DNA from: Diphasiastrum complanatum
Lineage: Eukaryota > Streptophyta > Lycopodiopsida > Lycopodiales > Lycopodiaceae
Direction of reading: 5' to 3'
NCBI GenBank assembly: GCA_029204225.1
Contig: CM055092.1
Location: forward strand, 75,098,383-75,162,382
Length of the DNA: 64,000 bases
Shown here: piece after piece, positions 11,440 through 22,292 of the stretch
Numbering within the stretch: the first letter of the stretch is position 1
Layout of the letters: the number at the start of each line of letters is the position of its first letter
Program-made: the position numbers and the translations under genes
Notes under the pieces: model-generated
Databases searched by the model: none
What the model was told of the DNA's origin: nothing
Seen by the model: the letters and a program-made list of their open reading frames with translations, nothing else

Positions 11440-12700
11440 CAAGGTTAGGTGAGGCCGAAGGGCCCTCGCCCGTGCTTAGAAGGTCCCACCCTCGGGGAGG
11501 TCGGAGTGGGAGGGCTCCGACTTGCATGGAAGACCCAAGGCCCTGGGTGTAACGCAGGCATCCCAAAGGGAGTCGGGAACCATGACTTAACCTCCCAAGT
11601 TTCAACTTTTGTCATTCAAACCCACTTGACATACAAGCATCTAACTTGCCGACAACGATCAGACTTGAAGTTCGGAAAACCAACATTGAGACCCAACCTG
11701 GCGCCACGCCAGGTTGGGGGTCCCAATGTGGATGACTTCCCTCCAAGCAAGCCACCCAACATACATCAAACTTAACTAACTCGAAGCTTCGTTACAAATG
11801 AGTAACATCTATTCCAAGCAAGTCGTCTGACTTACATCAGACTTAACCAACTCAAAGCTTCGTCACGAGCGCTGGAAGCCAACCTGGTGCCATGCCAGAT
11901 TGGACAGCCATAAACATGTAACTTCCACCCAAGCAAGCCATCCAACTCAGCTGATAGGTTAGAGCCTGTTCCCCAAGAACTAAACTCATTCACGTTCATG
12001 CAAGGAACACTCCGAACCACAAGCCGCGACAGATATGAAGAGAACCAGTTCCTGGACTGAATGGTCCCGACAACATACCATTGTCGTCCCGGACCGAATG
12101 GTCCCGATGACATACCGATGACGTCCCGGGATACGATGACCCTCAACTAAGTGCCATATCAAAAAGATTTGAAGTGGCCTTACAACTAGCGCTTTTACCA
12201 AACACTGAAACCCATAAGGTAATCAGAGTCAGTCTGAGAAAAATCTCGCTTTATTAATATATCTGAGAAGGTTACATTCAAGTGTGTGACCGACCCTAGT
12301 CTTGGTTGGAACTCGCCCTGATCGCAACTTGCATCCCCCTATAATTTTGACGGGATTCGCCACCTCTCCTCATACCAAGTGCTCTACCCAAGCTGGTAAA
12401 GCACATTATATCTCTCTAGAATTTTCTCTCTCTAGAAAATCATTTTCTCTATTTAGATTTTATTGATCCTCAAGCTTCCTATAATCATGCCTAGATTGTG
12501 CGAGGTGATTGCACGATCCGAGCTCTCTGGACTTCGCTAGAACCCATCAAAGTTTTTCAGCCATAGGAATTTGGCGTCGGCTGGATTTTGGTCACAGTGG
12601 CGCCAGGGCCCGGGAGCAGCAATGGCGCTGCTGGTGCCGGGGACAATGCTGGCGCTAGTGGCGCCGAAAGTAAAGCTTGCATTGTAAAGCTAGCTTTACA
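11440..12700. other. GC-rich repeat region, possibly a Ty3/gypsy LTR and leader
   Basis: This stretch is clearly GC-richer than its surroundings. It has inverted motifs (CTGGCGCCACGCCAG near 11698-11712) and a duplicated block containing agcttcgt (about 11748-11870). Near 12588-12660 occur TGGCGCC and GCCGGGGAC motifs reminiscent of the tRNA-Asp-type primer-binding region of some plant gypsy elements. CT-rich sequence and TATATAA-like sequence lie upstream. No gag-pol coding follows and no second LTR was found. ORFs here are short and have no motifs. The assignment is tentative. Confidence 0.3.
12059..12130. repeat. Two-copy tandem repeat of about 36 bp
   Basis: Two units each start gaatggtcccga and end cgtcccgg, at 12059-12095 and 12096-12130. 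Internally each is partly self-complementary (cattgtcgt and cgatgacgt parts). Confidence 0.8.
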
Positions 12701-13007
12701 ACATCCACCCCACCTTTATAAAATCTGATGTCCTCATCAGATGTCAGATTAAAGCAAAGGTGTCTCCCAATTAAAATTAACACAGTACTCAATTTATTGG
12801 CCACTTTTATTAACATTATAATTGGCACACCACAAGTCGGAGGCTCAGCTCTTTATATTAAAAAATTACGTCATAACTTGAAAATATCACTTTGTCTAGG
12901 AAAAGCGTAGATTTTATATTGCTTACGTAAATCCTAAGAACTTTATTAACTGGTGACAGAGGCTTTTCGTTGAATTGTTCGCCCCTGTCACTTCTAACTT
13001 TTGACTT

Positions 13008-13500
13008 TCAACTCCTTTGAGCTCCTGATTTGTCCTTGATGCACTTTGTGTTGAGCTCCCTGAGCTCCAGATTGGATCCTTTCTGCACATGTATCATGCC
13101 AAAGGATTTATCGTTGATTGCCCACTTTATGGTCCATTGTGTGCCTTTTTGCTTTTGCACCTTGATTTCTCTCTTTGTCTCAGCTTGATTTGAATCAACC
13201 CAAATGTAACCATTGATCTTGTGGAGAGCCAAGGGGTCATGTTTGTTTGAAGCACCACGTCTGTCACACAAATCTTGACTTTCACAATTTCATCACTGGT
13301 CAATTGCCTCATAGTCAAAACAAGAAGTGTACATCTAGCTTGGCTTCAAGTAACCCTCTTTGAATCAGACACATGCACCCAGAGTTTGCACTAGTCCGAT
13401 TCCAATATGAACTGTCCTTTAGCGTCCGTTCGAAGTAGCAAGTATCTCGTGCAAGATTCAACTTTCACAGTTCCTTCGTCGATCAGCTGCTTTACACGTA
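13008..13500 (-). pseudogene. Degenerate coding stretch of unknown identity
   Basis: Read on the minus strand from about 13500 down, long open segments alternate with stops and frame changes. One segment contains KQLIDEGTVKVESCTRYLL and VHVSDSKRV; the next contains RQLTSDEIVKVKICVTDVVL; the last contains GYIWVDSNQ, TQWTIKW and SFGMIHVQKG. The first two segments resemble each other (QLxxxExVKV...), suggesting repeated beta-rich units. I do not recognise the family. The flanks 12701-13007 and 13501-13629 hold nothing I can name. Confidence 0.35.
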
Positions 13501-13629
13501 AAACAAGTTAGTGTACTCATCATATCTCCTCATCAATGTTGGTCCAGAAAAAGTCTATAACAAGCTTTCATTTCCACAACAAAAACTTGTCAACAGATTG
13601 GGTCCAAAGTTCACCAGGCTCCTCGTGTG

Positions 13630-13812
13630 AGAATGGCTACATATTGGATTTAGGTTACTAGTTTCTCTCTTCTCCTCTAGCTTTCACATGGCATGGCTTG
13701 GGGACTAGATCCAGGTTTGATCTAGGTTTGGTTGGGCGGTTTGGCTCCATAGTCTCTCTTATTGTGTTTCTCCTATCCTCATCTTGGGGGTTTTCCTTAG
13801 GGGTCTTTACAC
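13630..13812 (+). repeat. LTR C fragment (3' portion)
   Basis: Matches the 3' part of the complete LTR at 39618-40093 from the ggtta(c)(t/c)(t/c)agtttctctc block to the end GGGTCTTTACA. The 5' half is missing and no primer-binding site follows; the sequence runs directly into a minus-strand copia remnant. Confidence 0.75.
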
Positions 13813-15440
13813 AAAGATATGAATATGTTCAGACCTGAACCTCTGGAAATACTTTCTCTCAAACATATGACCTATCTCATCAATGCTTGATCCCGAATTT
13901 CCATAAAGGTTAATGAAAATAATGCCACCATCATAAATCAAAAGATAAATTCCAAACTTTTCATCCAACATGAAATATAGAAAGTGAAGATGAGTATCAA
14001 ACCTAATAAATCCAGCCCTCTTGAGTCCATAACAAATTTGAATAATCTCACCAATGAGATCTCCCTTGCCTTGAAGAAATTGCCTCTCAATTTGTTCCAT
14101 GTAGTCTTCTCCAACCAACCTTTTGCCATCTCGATCATGAGTGATCAATTCATAATCATAGAATCCTTTGAATTGATGAAGAGATGTGAGATCCATGCCT
14201 TGGATCTTTCCAAGAACCAGTCTTCCATTGCTCTTTCCTTCATAAGACTCCCTCTTAGAAACCTCAAAAAGATTAGAAGCCATGAAAAAAATCATTAGTA
14301 CCTTCCACATAAGGACGATTGAAGTACTCTCTTTTTTAAACAAGAAATTCTATTCAATGATGTAGGTAATGAATCATATGATAATGATTCTTCCTCATTA
14401 TCATCCACAATGACATCATTCAAAGTACATCCTACTTTGAACTCTTCACATACTTCTCTTCTTCTTGACTTGTGACTATCTCCCTCACTAAGTCTCATGA
14501 TAGAACCATTTGATCTACTCTCTCTATGAAGACATGTGACTCCACTTGCTGCAAAAATGACTTTCTTGGACTCATCACAAAAAAATATAAAAGAACCATC
14601 TCCTTTATGGATGCACCTAGCAACATCTTTTTCCATATGATCAAAGAAATCATTAGCAACAACCTTTCCAAGGAAGAACCTTTACCACCTCCATTGATGA
14701 AGTTAGATCTTTTTTTACATTTTGCATGCTTGCACTTATCATGAAAAACCATTGAAAAACTATCATTATCCTCATAGCTAGCCAAGTTAGCATAAAGATG
14801 AACATCTCCAAGAAGCATATTAGATCTTGACCTAGATCTAGCATAATGAAGCTTGTTAGACTTGCATAAGATCCACCAATCTTATTGATGCTAAAAGGGA
14901 GCTTTGAAAAGTTGAGACAAATCTCCTTTTCCATTCCATCACTTTTGTTAGCCATAATAAAAGCATCAAGCTTGAAAAGTCTACCTCGTCTATTGCCCCT
15001 AGCAACCAAGATTTCTTCCTTTGTAATGAAACAAGCATCACCACCAAACTTTACCATGTATCCTTTCTCTATCATTTGACCAACACTTAGCAAATTCTTT
15101 GAAAGTGAATGTAAAGAACACCATCCTCACCTTTCAAGTAGAATAGTTGATTGGGGTAACCTATCATTACTCTCCAACATAAAGCCTCCACTTGTAGCCA
15201 TGTTGAAGTGACCTGATCTTCTCCTTTCAACCTGTTCCAATGCTCAAAGCACTCTTTTGAATGAAAACAAATGTATTAGAAAGCAAATCACAAAGATATG
15301 AAAATTCTGAATTCTCTTCTAGCTAGCACTATTACTAGCAAATCAACCCATAAAATGAAGAATTCTTGATCAACCTATGATCCACAAACAATTTAATGAA
15401 TCCTGCCACTTTCTATGATTGAAACACACTTTATTAAAGT
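13807..15440 (-). pseudogene. Decayed copia element related to family A (copy A0)
   Basis: On the minus strand the order is: leader (about 15440-15215, matching A1 16580-16812), a gag start MATSGGFMLESNDRL, then after a deletion the GAG-pre-integrase region at 15120-14960 (LLSVGQMIEKGYMVKF, GRLFKLDAF). A poorly aligned stretch follows. Last is a reverse transcriptase piece at 14343-13807 (CYGLKRAGF, then LLIYDGGIIFINLYG, where IYDGG occupies the place of the catalytic YVDD). Most of gag, protease and integrase is lost. Unlike the other A-related copies, this one keeps part of RT, but the active-site residues are altered. No LTR is attached; A1 lies just beyond its 5' side. Confidence 0.7.
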
Positions 15441-15562
15441 CCAACAAATCAGGACCAAACACTTTGAACCCTTCAATTTATAGCATAACAGGTAAAAATA
15501 AAGCTATATAAAGTTTAACAACACAGAGTACCATAAAGCGAAGCAAATTTTAGGATGCCCAA

Positions 15563-16212
15563 TGTGAAAGATTCAACTAGTTTCATCACATTTTGCAATA
15601 TTTCCATATTTGGCATATTGAGGCCAAAACTTGTTTTAGACTTAGAGGTTGACTTTTCAAATTTCATTAGTCTAGATTTCATTTGAATAAACACTTTTTG
15701 AAAGTGTGGGAAAGATAAAATGCGAGTTTGAGTAGATTCAATTTGAATAAGTTGGGTACATTGAATCTAGACCCAAAATTGGTAGGGTTAGCATTTTGGT
15801 GGGAAAGCCAAGTGGCCAAATAGGGTTTGGACCTGCTATAAAAGGATGTAACTCATGGAGAGAGTCATCTTCTCTCTTATCTATCTCATTTCATGCTTAT
15901 ACATGGTTCTCTTGGGTTCTACTATCCATTGGTGCACTATCTTGGTGATTGCTTGCAATTCTATGTGTAGAATGATCTATATTTGCTATTTTTGGATCCA
16001 CACGAGTGAAATATAGTAGCTTGCTGGTTTTGTATGGACAACAATAGTACATTAACATTTCATTCAAGTTTGATCAAGTTCTATTAGTGTTTGCATCTCA
16101 AATTGTGTGTAGATGCTGATTTTTCTACATTGGTGAAATTGGTAGTGTATTTCTCTTTCTAACCAAAGATCATTCAAGTAGATTGGATCTTAAGGATCTG
16201 AAATCTTTCACA
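15563..16212 (+). repeat. 5' LTR of copia A1
   Basis: Begins TGTGAAAGATTC and ends GAAATCTTTCACA, so the ends are inverted repeats. An internal CTATAAAAGG box at about 15837-15846 is the likely promoter, followed by a CT-rich stretch (about 15868-15892) where transcription probably starts. Confidence 0.92.
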
Positions 16213-16224
16213 TGGTATCAGAGC
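16213..16224 (+). other. Primer-binding site of A1
   Basis: TGGTATCAGAGC directly follows the LTR, complementary to initiator methionine tRNA. The leader 16225-16812 is non-coding. Confidence 0.9.
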
Positions 16225-16812
16225 TTGTGTTTCAGGTTATGAAGGAGGAAATCGGATCTATCAATGATTTGGTGAAGATATCAAGTCTAGAGCATGCTAG
16301 AGAGGATTCTACACCAAAATCGAATTTTTTGCTTTTGTAGATTGGCTCTTTTGTAGATCAAAACACTAAATAGGTCAATATACTTGTTCAATTCCGATTT
16401 TTGAATTCACATACTGGATTTGGCCGATTTTTGGATCATTGGTTCAGCCTAAGTGGTGGCTTATAGATTGTATATCAAATTTTCAGCATTTGCATGTAGA
16501 TTTGGAATAGTCAATTTTTTGTGATTTTGTCAAAACCCTAGTTTTGATTGAATTTCTAGATAGTGAGGTTGCTGGACTTCATTTGAGTGTGTTTCAATCT
16601 TAGGAAGTGGCAAAAGTCATTAGATTGAGGATAGATCATAAGTTGATCAAGATTCCATGATTCTATGTGTTGATTTGCTTGGAAAAGTGCTAGAAGAGAA
16701 TTTGTGAGATAGTTTCAAATCTTGGTGATTTCTTTTGAAATCATTTGTTGTTGTTCAAAGGAGTGCTTTGTGCATTGAAACATGTTGAAAGAGAAGATCA
16801 GGTCATTGCTAC

Positions 16813-18188
16813 ATGGCAACCTCAATTGGAGTCATGTTGGAAGCCAATGATAGGCTTACCTCAAGTAACTATTCATTATGGAAAGTGAGGATGGAGTCAC
16901 TTCTTGAGATGAATGATGTTTTGGATATTGTTGTAGGTTTGGAGGAGAGACCAGCAACACAACAAGATCAATTGAGGTATGACAAGAGGGCCAAGAAGGC
17001 TCTACACATGATAAAGATGACTGTTACCAATGAACTTCTCAAGGAAGTTGGTAAGTGCACATCATCTTTGGAAGCTTGGAATTCATTGAAGAAGCTTTAT
17101 GAATCCAAGTCTACTTCAGAGTGTTGACTCTAAGAAGGCAAATATTTTCTTGTTTGCAAAAGAATGAAGAAAATCCAAGTACTTTTGTTTTGAGAATAAA
17201 AGCATTGAATGATGACTTAGCTTGCATAGATGAAAGCATTAAGGAAGGAGAGCTTATTCAAGTGATTCTAAATGGCTTGTTGGATGCTCATGCTAACATT
17301 GTTCAAAGTATTGCTATTCAAAAGACTTTGCCAAGTTTGATGGATCTTCAAGAGATCTTGATCAATGAGGAATATAGGCTTCAAGCAAGAGGTGGATCTA
17401 CATCGACACTTCAAGAGGATGCTATGTTCACAAAGGGCAAATTCAAGGGCAAAACCAGAAGCAAGTGGTCTAAAGGGCAAGATCAAGTGGATGCTTCTTC
17501 AAGTGGCAAAAAGAAGGATAGATCAAAGCTCAAGTGCTTCTATTGTGGCATCAAAGCACACTTTGCAAGTGAGTGCTACAAGAAGAAGAGAGATCAAGGA
17601 GACAAGCAAGGTAATCTTACTCTTGATGAGGATGGTTTGGATGTGCAAGATGCAAATGATGATGCTTTTGTGATGTCTTCATGTATGCTTGCTAATGATG
17701 GAGATCTAGATCCTTGGTGGATTGATAGTGGGGGGGAAAGTTCACACATAACCTTTCACAAAGAGTACTTCACTTCTTTGTTGGCATATGGAGATGACAA
17801 GAGGGTGATCTACACGGCCAATGATGGTGAGTGTGCAATCAAAGGGATTGGCACAATTCCTATTTCTCTCTCTACAAATAGGAATGTTCATTTGGAGGAT
17901 GTCTTGTTTATTCCATCTATTACCAAGAATTTGCTTAGTGTGAGTCAAATGCTAAGTAAGGGCCTCAAGGTGGAGTTTGATGGAGATGCTTGTTTGATCA
18001 AAAGGAAGGATGTCTTGATTGGAAAAGGTAAAAGGCAAGGGAAGTTGTTCAAACTTGATGCTTGTGTTATTGCTAACCAAGTTGGATGTGTTGCAACGGA
18101 GCAAATTTCTATTCAAGAGGTTTGGCACAAAAGGATGGGACACCTCAACTTCAAGTCATTGGAGGTAATGGCAAGGAAGAAGGTGTGA
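16813..18188 (+). pseudogene. A1 gag, protease and GAG-pre-integrase region
   Basis: Gag starts MATSIGVMLEANDRLTSSNY, with the copia gag pattern (SSNYSLWKVRMESLL). At about 17120 one base is missing relative to the A3 copy (tctacttcagag against tctacttctagag), splitting gag into 16813-17127 and 17121-18188. A CX2CX4HX4C zinc knuckle (CFYCGIKAHFASEC) lies near 17534-17575. The aspartic protease core follows at about 17716 as WWIDSGGESSHIT, against WWIDSGASSHMT in A4, so three extra bases alter the residues after the active DSG. The GAG-pre-integrase motif VWHKRMGHLNFKSL ends with a stop at 18186-18188. Confidence 0.88.
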
Positions 18189-18900
18189 TTGGTCTTCCAA
18201 GTTCCTTAAGTAATGACAAGCATGTTTGTGAGTCTTGTGCTTTGTCTAAGTCACACAGACTACCTTATACTAGATCTATTTCTAGATCTACAAAGCCTTT
18301 TCAACTTGTACATTCGGATATTCATGGATTTACTACAATTAGCAATAGTGGAGCTAAGATGTATGTAACATTCATTGATGATTTTAGTAGATTTTGTTGG
18401 ATCTATCTACTAAAGAGCAAGGATGAAGTGTATGATGTCTTTGTCAAGTTCAAGAATGCAAGGGATAACCAATTCTCCACAAAGATCAAGTGCTTGAGAG
18501 GTGACAATGGTGGTGAGTACATATCTAACAAGTTCAAGGCCTTTTGTGATGAGCATGGGATCAAGAGGGAGTATACAACATCAAGGACTCCACAACAAAA
18601 TGGAGTGGCTGAAAGGAAGAACAGGACTTTATGTGAAAGTGCTAAAGCTATGAGGTTAAGTGCTAATCTTGACAAACCATTTTGGGATCAAGCTTTGTTG
18701 TGTGCCAATTTCTTGTGCAATAGGTGGCCGAGTGCTATTTTGGATGGAAGGACACATTTTGAGATGCTATTCAAGAGGAGGCCGAGTGTCAACTTTCTAA
18801 GAACCTTTGGATGCACATGCTATGTCAACATTACTCTTGATGATAGGACCAAGGAGGATCCATCTTCAAGAAGAGTATTTTTGTTGGATATAGTGAGGTG
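18189..18900 (+). pseudogene. A1 integrase
   Basis: Read in the frame of the 18086-18901 ORF. The catalytic residues are in place: D in VHSDIHG (about 18310), D in RGDNGGEY (about 18505) and E in NGVAERKN (about 18610). Upstream, CESCALSKSHRLPY carries the CxxC half of the zinc-binding domain. Frameshifts on both sides (near 18180 and 18890) break continuity. The C-terminal GYSE-type motif is split between this ORF and the next. Confidence 0.88.
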
Positions 18901-20208
18901 AGTAAAGCCTACAAGGTTTACATTCCTTCTACTAACAAAGTGATTGCTGGTAGAGATGCCATTTTTGATGAGGGGAACATTCCAAATGTATCTTCAAGCA
19001 TGATTGATGGTAGTGTGGATGGATCTAACATTCTTGATGTTGATGAGAAGGATCCTACTTTGGATGGTGGTGATGATGGACCTTCATCAAGTCAAAAGCC
19101 AAGGAGAACATCAAGAGAAAGACAAGTACCTTCAAGGCTCACATATGATCAAAAGGGTAAGCAAGTAGTTTCTGGAAATTATGTTGCTTTCCTAACCTCT
19201 TTGGATGAGCCTACAAGTGTAGATCAAGCAAGGAAAGAAGAGGAGTGGATCCAACCAATGGATCTTGAGTATCGATCTCTTATGAAGAGTGGAACATCCT
19301 TTGGAGGATCTTCTTGTGTACATGGAGCTATGCAAGTGGATGGATGTTATCTTGCTGTAAAATCAAGTAATGGATCTGGAAAACAAAGTTTGTTCAATGA
19401 CTTTGATGGTCAAGTTGAAGATCAAGAGGTTGATCTCAAAGCACTTCAACTAGTCAAAAGGGAAGGTGACAATTTGGAGCTAGTCAAGAGCATCAAAGGA
19501 GAGGTAATTGGCAAAGGTGTTATGGATCTGTTTTTACAGAATATTGAAGACTCAATTAAGGTCAAAGGATCAGCAAGGAAGTGTTTTTCAAGTTTACTTT
19601 ACTTGTTCTATCTCATGTTTGAGCAATTTCATGTGGATGTGTGCAAATTGTCGAGATATGGTCAAACTAGCTACATTGGTGAGCATTGTTTTGATGTTGG
19701 ATTTGTACTAGCATTCTTGGATGATTTTGCTGATGGAAATGAAGCTATTGGAGGTTCATTATGTCACTCATCCATGGCTAAGTTCTCAAGTGTTGAGCTA
19801 CTTGGTGCCAATACTTGGAGATTGTCAATTTTTGGTGAATTCATGGTCATTTTCTTGTGTCAAGTAGATCTTGAAGATGGACTAGTGCAAACTACTTGGT
19901 TTATGGAGTCATGTGGTGCTGGATTTGCATCATTAATGTACTCACCTACTCATGGATTTCCAAGGTTTGATGGTTTCTTGTGGCAAGATGAAGATGGAGG
20001 CTCATTCATGGAGTATCATGGTGGATACAAGGCAACAAAGGACAAAGGAGGAGGAGACATGCAAGCAAAAGTTGATCACTCACATTTATTGTTTGTTTGT
20101 TGTATTTTTCCAGAGAGTTCAGAGTGGAAGCATAATGGAATCATCTCACTTACATTCTATTTGATTCTTCATGTTCTAGTCACATTTTTACATGTAAAAT
20201 TGATGTAA
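18898..20208 (+). CDS. A1 integrase tail fused to a captured segment replacing RT
   Basis: The 436-residue ORF starts as normal copia sequence (SKAYKVYIPSTNKVI; RRTSRERQVPSRLTYDQKGK; then EEWIQPMDLEYRSLMKSGT, the usual run-up to RT). At about 19300 it departs into sequence without any RT motif (no ALYGLKQ, no YVDD) and stays open for some 300 residues to 20208. The captured part includes FNDFDGQVEDQEVDLKALQL, FLWQDEDGGSFMEYHGGYK and a hydrophobic C-terminus. The same segment, with stops, lies at 36990-37720 in copy A2, so it was present in a common ancestor. I do not recognise its origin. It may be a captured host fragment or sequence from another element; whether it is translated is unknown. 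Confidence 0.65.
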   Translation: MSKAYKVYIPSTNKVIAGRDAIFDEGNIPNVSSSMIDGSVDGSNILDVDEKDPTLDGGDDGPSSSQKPRRTSRERQVPSRLTYDQKGKQVVSGNYVAFLTSLDEPTSVDQARKEEEWIQPMDLEYRSLMKSGTSFGGSSCVHGAMQVDGCYLAVKSSNGSGKQSLFNDFDGQVEDQEVDLKALQLVKREGDNLELVKSIKGEVIGKGVMDLFLQNIEDSIKVKGSARKCFSSLLYLFYLMFEQFHVDVCKLSRYGQTSYIGEHCFDVGFVLAFLDDFADGNEAIGGSLCHSSMAKFSSVELLGANTWRLSIFGEFMVIFLCQVDLEDGLVQTTWFMESCGAGFASLMYSPTHGFPRFDGFLWQDEDGGSFMEYHGGYKATKDKGGGDMQAKVDHSHLLFVCCIFPESSEWKHNGIISLTFYLILHVLVTFLHVKLM

Positions 20209-20319
20209 GCAATAGTGAAACATCCCAAGTGGACACTATTCTCTATATCAATTATGGTTGTTTCTATTTTGAGCATTACATGATCATTGAAAGAAGGTCT
20301 ATTCTTAGGAAGAAGATCA

Positions 20320-20564
20320 TTCTTATGATGGATCAAAGTTCTATTGTCAAAAACTATGCTAGGAGCAAGCATATTGAGATACAATATCATTTTGTGAGGG
20401 AGCGAGTCATTGCAAAGGAGGTGGAGCTTCAACATGTGTCTTCAAGGGAATGTGTAGCTGATGTCTTCACCAAAGCATTGGGAAAGGACTTGTTCATGAA
20501 GCATAGGACTTCACTTGGAGTGCTATCAAAGTCTCTGCTAAAACTAGTTGAAGAGGCAGTGTGA
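20320..20564 (+). pseudogene. A1 RNase H C-terminal remnant
   Basis: Encodes the end of copia pol: RSKHIEIQYHFVRE, then VSSRECVADVFTKALGKDLF, followed by a short tail. The stop codon TGA at 20562-20564 overlaps the first bases of the 3' LTR. GAAGAGGCAG at 20550-20559 sits where the polypurine tract should be (GAAGAGGGAG in A4). Confidence 0.85.
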
Positions 20565-21207
20565 AAGATTCAACTAGTTTCACACATTTTGCTATATTTT
20601 CATATTTGGCATATTGAGGCCAAAACTTGTTTTAGACTTAGAGATTGACTTTTCAAAGTTCATTAGTCTAAATTTCATTTGAATAAACACTTTTTGAAAG
20701 TGTGGGAAAGATAGAATGCGAGTTTGAGTAGATTCAATTTGAATAAGTTGGGTACATTGAATCTAGACCCCAAATTGGTAGGGTTAGCATTTTGGTGGGA
20801 AAGCCAAGTGGCCAAATAGGGTTTGGACCTGCTATAAAAGGATGTAACTCGTGGAGAGAGTCATCTTCTCTCTTCTCTATCTCATTTCATGCTTATACAT
20901 GGTTCTCTTGGGTTCTACTATCCATTGGTGCACTATCTTGGTGATTGCTTGCAATTCTATGTGTAGAATGATCTATATTTGTTATTTTTGGATCCACACA
21001 TGTGAAATATAGTAGCTTGCTAGTTTTTTACGGACAACATCAGTACATAATCATTTCATTCAAGTTTGATCAAGTTCTATTAGTGTTTGCATCTCAAATT
21101 GTGTGTAGATGCTGATTTTTCTACATTGGTGAAATTGGTAGTTTATTTCTCTTTCTAACCAAAGATCATTCAAGTAGATTGGATCTTAAGATCTGAAATC
21201 TTTCACA
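20560..21207 (+). repeat. 3' LTR of copia A1
   Basis: Same ends as the 5' LTR (TGTGAAAGATTC ... GAAATCTTTCACA). Only scattered substitutions and a few indels separate the two over about 650 bp by eye. Confidence 0.92.
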
Positions 21208-22164
21208 CCCAGTTGTTACCTGCCACCATCCCACACAACAAAATCGCACAAGTTAGTTGCATGAGGAAGACAGGTGTCATAGCTGAGCATCAGTTGTTAT
21301 CCATGTCCAAAACAAGATTCACTACTTTACCAGCTAGATTGCATTAACATCAAGTACGTCCAATCTTCCCAATCGTTCACTTTCTAAATTAGCAACACGT
21401 TCCATCCTTTAACGAAGCCATATCAGGGTAGAAGCCATACTGATTAGTAAAAGAGCAAAAATAAACGTATTAGGTTCACAAGTGCACTCTATATGTAAAG
21501 AACTACCTTTTATTACACAGATGGACAACAACTTGACGTCGGTCACAGTGCTAGGTACTAGAGCACCTCCGTGCTATACTAGCCCCATGAATTCCCCGTA
21601 CCACTTTTTCTAGGAATCCAAGCATCGAACAACTTGGGCAATTCCATGCCATTCAAGTACCATAGTCGAGTTCTGTAAGCGTACGTGACTTAACTTATAA
21701 CAACTAGACTTTGAATGCCAAAAAAGTTTTTTTTTACAATAACTCAACCAAAACGCATGCATGACCGACAATTATCACATCGTATTATGGAGATGGTGCA
21801 TAAGCCACCAGCCATCAATTCACAGGTGTGATAGCTTGCTGGTAAGGTAAAAAGGAATGCTAGTCATGCTGTAGTTAATTCCAGAATGATCTCCTTATGG
21901 ATTTGGAGCGATCCATCCCCCAAAAATCACCAAAAATGGTCATTTTTTGAACGTTTCTGATTTCTTACAAGTCCAATTGCTAGAATTCTTGGTTCTAATT
22001 TCACGAAAATCTTCAAAAGACTTTGTTCCACCTCTTTAAAAGCTCTACATGGTGTTTTACAGCCACCTACTATCCAACTTTATGAAAAAACAAGCAAAAA
22101 TGATGATTTTTTACTATTTTCCGGTTTTTTCATCACAATAAAGTGGCTAGATAGTCGATACATG
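21208..22164. other. Intergenic, nothing recognised
   Basis: No convincing ORF, LTR or RNA gene. It begins with the putative target-site duplication of A1 and runs up to a small tandem repeat. Confidence 0.4.
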
Positions 22165-22292
22165 CATGTCAGTGACCTTCATGATACAGGCATGTCAGTG
22201 ATCTTCATGATATAGACCTGTTAGTGACCTTCACGATACAGGCCGTTGCTAAGATAGTCGATACAAGCATGTCAGTGACCTTCACGATGAGC
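22165..22292. repeat. Imperfect tandem repeat of about 26 bp
   Basis: The unit catgtcagtgaccttcatga recurs at 22165, 22191, 22218 and 22268 with small changes. A 25-bp interruption (taagatagtcgataca) precedes the last copy and also occurs before the first. Confidence 0.75.

Larger units (their letters stand above)
15563..21207 (+). mobile_element. Copia element A1, both LTRs present, RT-less
   Basis: A 5.6-kb element bounded by near-identical LTRs of 650 and 648 bp, with primer-binding site, gag, protease, GAG-pre-integrase, integrase, a replaced segment where RT should be, and the RNase H end. Five bases flanking it, CCCAA (15558-15562) and CCCAG (21208-21212), differ at one position and fit a mutated target-site duplication. 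LTR similarity suggests recent insertion. Frameshifts in gag-pol mean it cannot make intact enzymes. Confidence 0.9.

Noticed and set aside
11440-12700. Ribosomal RNA or organelle insertion because of high GC
   Set aside because: No conserved rRNA or plastid motif was recognised; repeated and inverted motifs fit a repeat element better.
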